From Alphaproteobacteria bacterium UBA685 (GTDB lineage: Bacteria > Pseudomonadota > Alphaproteobacteria > Puniceispirillales > Puniceispirillaceae), in assembly GCA_002299005.1 (NCBI GenBank), contig DBMZ01000100.1, positions 1-6,027 of the forward strand: DNA of 6,027 nucleotides. The letters are read 5' to 3'. The position numbers were made by a program, and so were the translations under genes. Under the pieces are notes generated by a model, which was not told the origin of the DNA, did no database searches, and saw nothing but the letters and a program-made list of their open reading frames with translations. Shown one piece after another: positions 1 to 5,284 of the stretch (position 1 is its first letter; each line of letters opens with the position of its first letter).

Positions 1-81
1 GGAGTAGGAGTAAATGGTTATCTTTGATTAGGTGGCCATTTTTATGTTTGTGGCATTTTTGGTGAGAAGGAAACCAGTCAC
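1..81 (+). other. Upstream leader region of the MFS gene with a five-codon mini-ORF
   Basis: There is no full gene here. A purine-rich stretch (GGAGTAGGAG, 1-10) sits just before an ATG at 14-16 that opens a five-codon ORF (MVIFD, stop TAG at 29-31). This could be a leader peptide, or simply the tail and spacer of an upstream gene outside the window. A loose direct repeat of GTGGC(C)ATTTTT occurs at 32-43 and 50-60. The usable ribosome binding site of the MFS gene is the GAGAAGGAAA stretch at 64-73. No promoter could be assigned with confidence. Confidence 0.3.
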
Positions 82-1401
82 ATGTTCTCTGTTATGTTGT
101 CATCTTGGACATTATTTTTCGGCCTTGCCTTGATTATGATAGGCAATGGTATTCAAATTGTTCTTTTGGGTGTGCGCTCATCTGAGGCGGGCTTTTCCAA
201 TTTAACATCTGGTCTTGTGATGGGTGGCTATTTTCTTGGCCTATTCCTCGGCTCACTTTTTGTGCCGCGGTTCCTCGCGCTTGTTGGTCACATCCGTGTT
301 TTTGGGGCGCTTGCCGCCATCGCTTCTGCGGCCGTCTTAATGCATATTATTGTGATTGATCCCATTATTTGGGGGACAACGCGCATTCTGTCAGGCCTTG
401 CCTATGCGGGCATGTATATTGTTGTGGAAAGCTGGTTGAATGACCAAGCCACCAATAAAACACGTGGCCAGATTCTCTCTATGTACCTGATTATCACCAT
501 GGGCGGGATGGGTATTGGCCAGCTGATTGCCGGTCTTGATGATGGCGTATCAGCGACCTTGTTCTTGATTGCTTCGGTGGCGGTATCGATTGCCGTTGTG
601 CCGATTTTGATATCTGTTGGCAAAGCGCCTGATTTTACCCTGAATGAGAGCATCTCCTTGCGCCGCCTATTTAGCATCTCGCCCCTCGCCTTTGTGGGTA
701 TGGGGATGCAGGGCATTATCGCGGCGATGATGTTTGGTATGGGCTCTGTCTATGGCACCAATATCGGCCTCAGCTCTGGTCAGGTGGCGCTGTTCATGGT
801 GTCTATCACCATTGGCTCGGTGGTGGTGCAATATCCTGTTGGGCGCCTATCAGACATTATTGATAGACGTCTTGTGATTTTGTTTGTGACATTCTTATCA
901 GGCATATTTGCAGGCATGGCGGTGTTTGCTGGCGCAGATAATATATGGCTATTATATCTCATCATGGGATTATTTGGCGGCATGTCCTTGACGCTCTATT
1001 CGCTGTGTATCGCCCACGCCAATGATTATCTTAGCCCTGCACAGATGGTCGGCACGGCTTCGGCATTGATTATGGTCAATGGCGCTGGCTCTGTTATCGG
1101 CTCACCTTTGGTCGCGCTGATAATGGAAGTTGTGGGTAATATTGGTTATTATGGCACTATTGCGCTGATACATTTTGCCTTTGGCCTGTTTGTCCTATTG
1201 CGTATGACGGCGCGTGAATCTGTGCCAAACGAAGCGCAAGGGCCGTTTGTTGCGGTGCCAGAAGCAGGTACAGCTGTGGGTGTTGCCTTGAACCCTGAAA
1301 CAGCTTGGGTCGAGGATGTCGCTGAAATAGCAGAAGATGATCCGCTCGCAGATAATCCCTATATTCCCGATAATTACGGGCTATTAGCGCCCAAGGAATA
1401 A
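82..1401 (+). CDS. MFS transporter, YcaD-like family
   Basis: This is a 439-residue inner-membrane protein of the major facilitator superfamily, a secondary transporter or efflux carrier of unknown substrate. About twelve hydrophobic helices fill residues 5-375. An MFS motif-A-like loop is seen between helices 2 and 3 (GSLFVPRF, about 57-64), and a clearer copy lies between the two halves (GRLSDIIDRR, 254-263). ESWLND (116-121) and the helix-10 stretch SLCIAHANDYL (307-317), followed by a glycine-rich helix, resemble E. coli YcaD and its alphaproteobacterial relatives. Residues 383-439 form a proline-rich, acidic cytoplasmic tail (EDVAEIAEDD, 411-420) that I do not know from the core family. 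ATG 82 is chosen because an in-frame TGA lies at 25-27, no other in-frame start intervenes, and AAGGA precedes it by about 10 nt. MFS membership is secure; the YcaD assignment is probable; the substrate is unknown. Confidence 0.93.
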   Translation: MFSVMLSSWTLFFGLALIMIGNGIQIVLLGVRSSEAGFSNLTSGLVMGGYFLGLFLGSLFVPRFLALVGHIRVFGALAAIASAAVLMHIIVIDPIIWGTTRILSGLAYAGMYIVVESWLNDQATNKTRGQILSMYLIITMGGMGIGQLIAGLDDGVSATLFLIASVAVSIAVVPILISVGKAPDFTLNESISLRRLFSISPLAFVGMGMQGIIAAMMFGMGSVYGTNIGLSSGQVALFMVSITIGSVVVQYPVGRLSDIIDRRLVILFVTFLSGIFAGMAVFAGADNIWLLYLIMGLFGGMSLTLYSLCIAHANDYLSPAQMVGTASALIMVNGAGSVIGSPLVALIMEVVGNIGYYGTIALIHFAFGLFVLLRMTARESVPNEAQGPFVAVPEAGTAVGVALNPETAWVEDVAEIAEDDPLADNPYIPDNYGLLAPKE

Positions 1402-1440
1402 TCATCCTTTCAGACTAGCATGACGCTCTTTTAGGCTATC

Positions 1441-1465
1441 TGCCCTCTCCTTTGGGAGAGGTGCA
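1441..1465 (+). terminator. Hairpin after the MFS gene, possible terminator or dispersed repeat
   Basis: CCTCTCC (1444-1450) and GGAGAGG (1455-1461) form a perfect 7-bp stem around a TTTG loop. The stem extends by three pairs (TGC 1441-1443 with GCA 1463-1465) across one bulged T. It begins 40 nt after the MFS stop, a suitable place for a terminator, but only three T residues follow. CCTCTCC/GGAGAGG palindromes are also common as dispersed intergenic repeats in proteobacterial genomes, so this may be a repeat copy instead. Confidence 0.4.
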
Positions 1466-1487
1466 TTTAGCGATAAAGACTTCCACC

Positions 1488-1564
1488 CTCATCTCTTGAG
1501 TTATCTTATAATATTAGATTATTCTAATTTATAAATGACCTGGCACGCCCTTCAAAGAGATGAG
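1488..1564. repeat. Long-range inverted repeat upstream of the nuclease gene
   Basis: CTCATCTCTT (1488-1497) is the exact reverse complement of AAGAGATGAG (1555-1564). Pairing continues by two more bases across one bulged A (1554). The arms enclose a very AT-rich 57-nt segment that has its own dyad: ATTAGA (1513-1518) with TCTAAT (1523-1528), flanked by TTATAA at 1506-1511 and 1529-1534. The right arm ends 14 nt before the nuclease ATG. It may be an operator or an RNA structure in the leader; its function is unknown. Confidence 0.4.
1496..1525 (+). promoter_or_regulatory. Candidate promoter for the nuclease gene
   Basis: TTGAGT (1496-1501) resembles a -35 box and lies 18 nt upstream of TATTCT (1520-1525), a moderate -10 match. 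A perfect TATAAT also occurs at 1507-1512, but no good -35 box sits about 17 nt before it. The whole segment is AT-rich and lies between the hairpin after the MFS gene and the nuclease start, which supports separate transcription of the nuclease. Which box is used cannot be decided by eye. Confidence 0.35.
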
Positions 1565-1578
1565 ACTGAACCATCACA

Positions 1579-2079
1579 ATGCAGCGATTACACCGCCCTT
1601 TCACTATCTTGCTTTGCACGCTGTTTGTATATGGCACAGCTAGCATTGCCCATGCGGCAGAAATCAAGGATACAAAGCTGCTAACCATCACCAAAGTCAC
1701 AGATGGCGACAGCTTGCGCGCGGGCGAGATACGTATCAGATTACATGGCATTGACGCCCCCGAAATGCGCCAAATCTGTCAGGCAGGCGGTGATTATTCT
1801 TGCGGAAAATCGGCACAAGCGTATTTGGCGTCTGTGCTAGGCCACAATGCGACGCTTAAATGCGATCATCTTGATACTGACCGTTATGGGCGGTTTGTGA
1901 TGCGTTGCTATCATCGCGGGGTTGATATCAGCGCTGGCATGGTGCGCGCTGGCTGGGCATTGGCCTATCGCCGCTATTCCCTCGATTATATTGGTGATGA
2001 GGCCGAAGCAAAAGCGGCCAAAAGAGGCCTATGGGCAGGTACCTTCAAGACGCCCGAACAATGGCGACGCGATAATTAG
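1579..2079 (+). CDS. Exported thermonuclease family (SNase-like) protein
   Basis: This 166-residue protein is predicted to hydrolyse nucleic acid phosphodiester bonds outside the cytoplasm with a bound divalent metal, as staphylococcal nuclease does with calcium. Residues 1-26 look like a Sec signal peptide: a basic start (QRLHRP), a hydrophobic core, and AHA before the likely cut at 26/27. The SNase domain fills about 34-153. The expected catalytic set is visible: Asp42 and Asp44 in TDGDSL, Arg54 in IRLHGIDAPE, Asp59, Glu62, and Arg105 in DRYGRF. Four cysteines (67, 75, 95, 110) in the mature part could form disulfides. The family-typical GLW closes the domain (150-152). ATG 1579 is preceded in frame by TGA at 1567-1569, so no upstream start is likely, although no good ribosome binding site is seen. 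The gene converges on the DUF1489 gene, 22 nt away. Fold and activity are well supported; the biological role is not known. Confidence 0.92.
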   Translation: MQRLHRPFTILLCTLFVYGTASIAHAAEIKDTKLLTITKVTDGDSLRAGEIRIRLHGIDAPEMRQICQAGGDYSCGKSAQAYLASVLGHNATLKCDHLDTDRYGRFVMRCYHRGVDISAGMVRAGWALAYRRYSLDYIGDEAEAKAAKRGLWAGTFKTPEQWRRDN

Positions 2080-2100
2080 GCGGGATGACAGATAGCCGCC
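2079..2100. terminator. Weak hairpin at the convergent gene junction
   Basis: GGCGG (2079-2083) pairs with CCGCC (2096-2100) across a 12-nt loop, directly between the convergent ends of the nuclease and DUF1489 genes. The position suits a shared bidirectional terminator, but the stem is only 5 bp and neither strand has a real T-tract after it. This is a weak call based mainly on position. Confidence 0.2.
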
Positions 2101-2101
2101 C

Positions 2102-2521
2102 CTATAAAAGCCCCAAATCACGTAACTCAGAGGCAAGCTCAGCTGGCATAGAGGCGCCATCACTGATATCGGCTGGCATATCATCTGGCGCATTATCAAG
2201 CTCAAGATAGCGCCATCCTTGAAAGATGCGCTCTTTGCGCGGCCAGACAGGGATAATCTCAGGGTTCAGGACGATACCACAGCGCTTGACCCCATCTGCG
2301 CCTGTCAGCTCAATCATATCATCGATGCGTTGGCGGGCTTGCATCTTGCCTTTGATAATCCAATAGATAGACCCGCCATCAAGCAATTCATCTTTACGGC
2401 GCGGCCAATTGCGCGTGGGATGGATAATCGGCAGGCCTGCTTTGAGGCGTTGGCCCTGCCATTCACGCATTGAGTCAATCGACACAGACCCCACTGATAA
2501 TTTTTTTAGATGAACGCCCAT
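2102..2521 (-). CDS. DUF1489 family protein
   Basis: This 139-residue soluble protein belongs to DUF1489, a conserved alphaproteobacterial family of unknown function. It has no signal peptide or membrane segment, so it is probably cytoplasmic. Family hallmarks are seen in order: HPTR (34-37), PRR (40-42), ELLDGGSIYWIIKG (45-58), QARQ (61-64), a short strand region around DGVKRCGIVLNPE (76-88), and FQGWRYL (100-106) followed by AP (111-112). The length is normal for the family and the protein is complete. The C-terminal part (113-139) is more variable, ending in an Ala/Glu/Leu-rich helix. The gene starts 6 nt after the mgtE stop, and its ribosome binding site TAGGA contains that stop codon, so its translation is probably coupled to mgtE. 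The family assignment is firm. Any role in magnesium physiology would be inference from position only. Confidence 0.9.
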   Translation of the reverse strand: MGVHLKKLSVGSVSIDSMREWQGQRLKAGLPIIHPTRNWPRRKDELLDGGSIYWIIKGKMQARQRIDDMIELTGADGVKRCGIVLNPEIIPVWPRKERIFQGWRYLELDNAPDDMPADISDGASMPAELASELRDLGLL

Positions 2522-2525
2522 AATA

Positions 2526-2530
2526 TCCTA
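2526..2530 (-). promoter_or_regulatory. Ribosome binding site of DUF1489 overlapping the mgtE stop
   Basis: Read on the minus strand, TAGGA runs from 2530 to 2526, four nt before the ATG at 2521-2519. Its TAG (2530-2528) is also the stop codon of mgtE. Ribosomes ending mgtE therefore finish on the binding site of the next gene, the classic arrangement for translational coupling. Confidence 0.65.
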
Positions 2531-3937
2531 TAGCAAAAATAAAGCGGCTAGACCTAAGAAGACAAAGAAGCCCACCACATCTGTGATAGTGGTTATAAAT
2601 ACGGATGAGGCGACAGCTGGATCAACCCCAAATCGCACTAATGATAATGGCACCAATGTGCCTGTCAGACCAGCGATGACCAAATTAATCACCATCGCAC
2701 CGCCAAGGATTAAGGAAATCCAAATATCACCAAACCAAATATAAGAGACCACGGCGGCGATAATCGCAAATAAAACGCCATTTACCGCGCCAACAAGCAA
2801 TTCACGAAGGGCAAAGCGTGCGGCTGATTGGGTGCTAAATTCCTGCATCGCAATGGCGCGCACAGCGACCGTCACAGTCTGTGTGCCAGCATTACCGCCC
2901 ATCGAGGCGACGATTGGCATTAACACCGCCAAGGCAACGACTTGTTCTAATGTGTTCTCAAACAGGCCAATGACCAAAGAGGCAAGAACGGCCGTTAATA
3001 GGTTCAATAACAGCCAGCCAGCACGCCCTTGAAATGTCTCAAGAAGAGAGGAGCGAATAGACGCATCAGACACACCCGCAAGGGCCATCAAATCTTCTTC
3101 GGCCTCTTCATCGATAACATCCACAATATCATCAAGCGTGATAACACCGACCAGCCTGCCATCTTCATTGACAACAGAGGTCGCCACCATCCCATAACGG
3201 CGGAACAGCATCGCGACTTCTTCTTGGTCCATTTTCACAGGCACTGAGCGAAAATCGACCGTCATGATTTCAGAGAGCCTTACAGGACGGTTCGCACGCA
3301 ATAAGCGGCCCACATTAATCTCACCAATCGGGTGAAAATTCGTATCCACCACCATAATCAAATAGAAATCCTGATTATCATGACTAGACACGCCGCGCAG
3401 ATGATCCACCGTCTGGCCCACAGTCCAATAAGGCGGCAACATAATCATCTCACGTTGCATCATTCGGCCCGCAGAATCCTCAGGGTAAGATAGGCCCTGC
3501 TCCACAAAAACACGATCTTGCACGGTCAGGTTTTTCAACACCTCATCGCGCTCTTCAGGCTCAAGCTCTTCAACAATCGTCACCGCATCATCTGAATCAA
3601 GTTCAGGCAAAGCTTTGGCGATCGCCTCAGGGCCGATAATATCAAGCACCTGTTCAAGCACGTCTTCATCAAGATAGGTCATCGCCTCAGGATCTAGCTC
3701 ATCACCTAGCATGCGCAAAAGCTGGCTACATTTCTTTGGTGAGATACGGCCAAGCAAATCTGCCATATCCGCCGAGTGAAGCGGCGCTGTCAGCGCGCGG
3801 ACACGGCGTTGCTCGCCTGCCTCAACAGCAGCCATAATCGCGGCCTCAACCTTTGGCGTCAGGCCATAAAGAGATTTGGCAGGAATTTGAGAGACCTCAG
3901 CATCTGTCGCGGTGATATCATGGTCACTGTCATTCAT
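2528..3937 (-). CDS. mgtE: Magnesium transporter MgtE
   Basis: This 469-residue inner-membrane magnesium channel is complete and of normal family length. Domains in order: a variable start (1-25); the cytoplasmic MgtE N domain, an acidic helical repeat (about 30-150, with ELDSDDA and EELEPEERDEV); two CBS domains (about 155-215 and 222-280); a connecting helix (about 281-303); and five membrane helices (about 307-469). The pore motif PIVASMGGNAGTQ lies at 341-353. TTITDVVGFF holds Asp453, equivalent to the pore magnesium-binding aspartate of the Thermus MgtE. In that protein the N and CBS domains sense cytosolic magnesium and close the channel; the acidic residues here are compatible with the same gating. 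ATG 3937 has AGGAGA 7 nt upstream (3950-3945 on the minus strand). It is the first gene of a likely two-gene operon with DUF1489 and diverges from the hydrolase operon. I saw no M-box riboswitch in its leader. Confidence 0.97.
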   Translation of the reverse strand: MNDSDHDITATDAEVSQIPAKSLYGLTPKVEAAIMAAVEAGEQRRVRALTAPLHSADMADLLGRISPKKCSQLLRMLGDELDPEAMTYLDEDVLEQVLDIIGPEAIAKALPELDSDDAVTIVEELEPEERDEVLKNLTVQDRVFVEQGLSYPEDSAGRMMQREMIMLPPYWTVGQTVDHLRGVSSHDNQDFYLIMVVDTNFHPIGEINVGRLLRANRPVRLSEIMTVDFRSVPVKMDQEEVAMLFRRYGMVATSVVNEDGRLVGVITLDDIVDVIDEEAEEDLMALAGVSDASIRSSLLETFQGRAGWLLLNLLTAVLASLVIGLFENTLEQVVALAVLMPIVASMGGNAGTQTVTVAVRAIAMQEFSTQSAARFALRELLVGAVNGVLFAIIAAVVSYIWFGDIWISLILGGAMVINLVIAGLTGTLVPLSLVRFGVDPAVASSVFITTITDVVGFFVFLGLAALFLL

Positions 3938-3985
3938 AATGATATCTCCTATGCTTGTGCGTTAAAACTCGGCTATGCCGCTAGT

Positions 3986-3994
3986 TGATATAAT
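3986..3994 (+). promoter_or_regulatory. Extended -10 promoter candidate for the hydrolase operon
   Basis: TGATATAAT (3986-3994) is a perfect TATAAT preceded by the TGn extension, which can act without a strong -35 box. TTAAAA (3962-3967) is the only -35-like match, and its spacing is too long. Initiation would fall near 4001, giving the hydrolase a leader of about 277 nt that includes the possible small ORF at 4058. Confidence 0.4.
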
Positions 3995-4017
3995 GCCTTA
4001 TTATCATGGCATAATGC
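3990..4017. repeat. ATAATGC direct repeat overlapping the promoter candidate
   Basis: ATAATGC occurs at 3990-3996 and again at 4011-4017, with starts 21 bp apart, about two helical turns. The second copy lies in an odd-centred palindrome GCATAATGC (4009-4017), and ATGCC (3993-3997) can pair with GGCAT (4008-4012). The spacing and overlap with the -10 box suggest a regulator binding site, but the motif is short and could be chance. Confidence 0.3.
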
Positions 4018-4057
4018 TGGCAGTCTGAATAAAAGCAAACAAGGCTTTTGCTGATTT

Positions 4058-4195
4058 ATGAAACGCGCTATATCGTCACAAGATGGCACATCACCTGATA
4101 AGGCACGCCTCGATCTCTTGGTCGATCATATCACAGAGAGCCTGACAATAAAAGGGCTAGCCCTGCTTATAAACCCGCCCTATCTTACAAGGTAA
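4058..4195 (+). CDS. Possible small protein of 45 residues
   Basis: ATG 4058 opens a 45-codon reading frame ending in TAA at 4193-4195, with an in-frame TGA just before it (4052-4054). The product begins MKRAISSQDG and has an amphipathic middle (ARLDLLVDHITESL, 16-29), then a short hydrophobic run (GLALLINPP, 33-41). No family is recognised and no membrane helix is convincing. The only ribosome-binding-like sequence is AAGG at 4041-4044, 13 nt away, which is too far to be strong. A perfect palindrome (4153-4164) lies inside. It could be a real small gene, a leader ORF, a decayed remnant or chance; codon choice does not conflict with its neighbours. Confidence 0.25.
   Translation: MKRAISSQDGTSPDKARLDLLVDHITESLTIKGLALLINPPYLTR
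4153..4164. repeat. Perfect 12-bp palindrome
   Basis: AGGGCTAGCCCT is perfectly self-complementary, centred on CTAG. It lies 113 nt upstream of the hydrolase start and within the possible 45-codon ORF. It may be a dimeric-regulator operator or part of a folded leader RNA. No known regulator site was recognised. Confidence 0.4.
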
Positions 4196-4215
4196 TATTA
4201 TTACAAAACGGGTTT
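4171..4215. repeat. Inverted repeat upstream of the hydrolase
   Basis: AAACCCG (4171-4177) is the exact reverse complement of CGGGTTT (4209-4215). The 31-nt loop contains a second small stem, GTAAT (4192-4196) with ATTAC (4200-4204), and the stop codon of the possible small ORF. The right arm runs into a five-T stretch (4213-4217), so a weak terminator or attenuator is conceivable. The large loop makes a standard intrinsic terminator unlikely. Confidence 0.3.
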
Positions 4216-4262
4216 TTGAAAGAATATGATCGAAAGATACCAAGCGCAAAAGCGGCGGTTAA

Positions 4263-4270
4263 GAAAGAGG
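4263..4270 (+). promoter_or_regulatory. Ribosome binding site supporting the TTG start of the hydrolase
   Basis: GAAAGAGG (4263-4270) ends 7 nt before TTG 4278-4280, an optimal spacing. A TAA in the same frame at 4260-4262 means translation cannot start further upstream. The next in-frame ATG (4362) would delete the conserved PW..GDLQT segment, so TTG is favoured. Confidence 0.7.
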
Positions 4271-4277
4271 ATCCCTA

Positions 4278-5282
4278 TTGTTTATACGCCATGACCTACC
4301 CTATAGAGCGATAGCGTTTCATGGGGAACGTGCGCCTTGGATAGGCGGCGATTTGCAGACGATGCGCAACCATCTTTTGCGCCTGACACCGCCCATTGAA
4401 GATGGCACGCCCATGCGCATAGAGCTATCTGATGGCGATGCTTTGCTTGGCATCTTTCATGAAACAACGCACCCCAAAAGCAAGGGGATTATCATCATCG
4501 TGCATGGTCTTGCCGGCGATTGCGACAGCTCTTATGTGCGCCATTTGGCAAGAGACGCGCTGCATAGCGGCTATGATGCGTTGCGCCTTAATCTGCGCGG
4601 TGCGGGTGCTGGCAGTGCGCTGGCCAAGTCAAACTATCATGCGGGGCGCGCAGATGATCTTGCCGCCACCTGTCATCATCTAGCAGAAACTTTCCCCGAG
4701 AAGGATTTATATCTGTGCGCCTATTCGCTTGGTGGCACCATGGCGGTCAATCTTGTCAGCCGCTATCACCCGCCCGCCGCATTAAAGGCGGTAGCCAGCT
4801 TTTGTGCACCCATTGATATGACAGATAGCGCAAGGCGCTTTCACGAGCCGCGAAACCATCTCTATAATCGTCACTTTACCAATAGCCTTATCTCACTTGC
4901 CATCGCGCGCTTGCAAGATGATGCCGCAACTATCCCTGCTGGCCTGACAGAGGCACGCTTGCGCGCCATAAAATCAGTGCGTGAATTTGATGATATCTTC
5001 ACAAGCAAGATAGCCGGCTATCAAGATGCTGATGATTATTACCGCGGCACAACGCCCCTGAGTGACCTTGATAAGATCACAATCCCCACCTTGCTGGTCC
5101 ATAGTGACAATGATCCGCTGATCCCTGCAAGCGCCTATCATAAATTAGAATCCCATAAAGCGCTTTTCTGCGTTATAACCAAAGGCGGCGGTCATGTCGG
5201 GTTTCATGGCCGCAAACAGCCCTTTGATTGCTGGCAATCACAGATGGCTTTGCAATTTTTTAACACTCAGCGGCAAAGGTGA
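4278..5282 (+). CDS. YheT-family alpha/beta hydrolase
   Basis: This 334-residue cytoplasmic alpha/beta-fold hydrolase is probably an esterase or lipase-like enzyme; the physiological substrate of the YheT group is not known. The family signature PWIGGDLQT (20-28) is near the N terminus. HGLAG (76-80) is the oxyanion-loop HG motif. The nucleophile elbow is AYSLGG with Ser150. Asp279 in HSDNDPLIP and His306 in KGGGHVGFHG complete a triad, all in the expected order and spacing. Residues about 180-260 form the cap-like insertion. Length is normal for the family and there is no signal peptide. Translation starts at TTG, judged by an in-frame stop at 4260-4262, a good ribosome binding site at 4263-4270, and retention of the N-terminal motif. 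It is followed after 2 nt by galM with a coupled ribosome binding site, so the two are co-transcribed. Fold and family are firm; substrate is unknown. Confidence 0.93.
   Translation: MFIRHDLPYRAIAFHGERAPWIGGDLQTMRNHLLRLTPPIEDGTPMRIELSDGDALLGIFHETTHPKSKGIIIIVHGLAGDCDSSYVRHLARDALHSGYDALRLNLRGAGAGSALAKSNYHAGRADDLAATCHHLAETFPEKDLYLCAYSLGGTMAVNLVSRYHPPAALKAVASFCAPIDMTDSARRFHEPRNHLYNRHFTNSLISLAIARLQDDAATIPAGLTEARLRAIKSVREFDDIFTSKIAGYQDADDYYRGTTPLSDLDKITIPTLLVHSDNDPLIPASAYHKLESHKALFCVITKGGGHVGFHGRKQPFDCWQSQMALQFFNTQRQR
5275..5282 (+). promoter_or_regulatory. Ribosome binding site of galM overlapping the hydrolase stop
   Basis: AAAGGTGA (5275-5282) carries the AGG core for the ATG at 5285-5287, and its last three bases are the TGA stop of the hydrolase. 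Spacing from the core is short (about 5 nt). This predicts translational coupling of the two genes. Confidence 0.6.
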
Positions 5283-5284
5283 CT

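Larger units (their letters stand above)
3938..4277. other. Divergent intergenic region between mgtE and the hydrolase operon
   Basis: This 340-nt stretch has no well-supported gene and must carry the control signals for both divergent operons. In order it holds the mgtE ribosome binding site (3945-3950); a short CGGC/GCCG hairpin (3970-3980); an extended -10 box on the plus strand (3986-3994); two ATAATGC repeats (3990-3996 and 4011-4017); an AAAAGC/GCTTTT stem (4031-4036 with 4044-4049); a possible 45-codon ORF (4058-4195); a perfect 12-bp palindrome (4153-4164); an inverted repeat (4171-4215); a 22-codon ORF (4226-4294); and the hydrolase ribosome binding site (4263-4270). I could not identify a confident mgtE promoter on the minus strand; GATAAT (4007-4002) is a -10 candidate without a good -35. 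No tRNA or known riboswitch fold was recognised. Confidence 0.6.

Noticed and set aside
32..60. Terminator-like GCCA/TGGC stem followed by five T residues
   Set aside because: The stem has only four G-C/A-T pairs with a long loop, too weak for an intrinsic terminator. The loose GTGGC(C)ATTTTT repeat explains it as well.
402..716. Minus-strand open frame of 104 codons inside the MFS gene
   Set aside because: It is fully covered by a gene with clear family motifs, and its product is low-complexity and Pro/Ile-rich with no domain. Shadow frame.
2219..2473. Plus-strand open frame of 84 codons inside the DUF1489 gene
   Set aside because: It lies opposite the most conserved part of DUF1489, its product has no recognisable motif and no ribosome binding site supports it.
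4031..4049. AAAAGC/GCTTTT hairpin as a terminator
   Set aside because: The stem is six pairs, four of them A-T, with no T-tract beyond the stem, and it lies just after a promoter candidate rather than after a gene.
3938..4060. Possible magnesium riboswitch (M-box) in the mgtE leader
   Set aside because: The leader is short, and I could not find the long conserved helices of an M-box; only a 4-bp hairpin (3970-3980) is visible.
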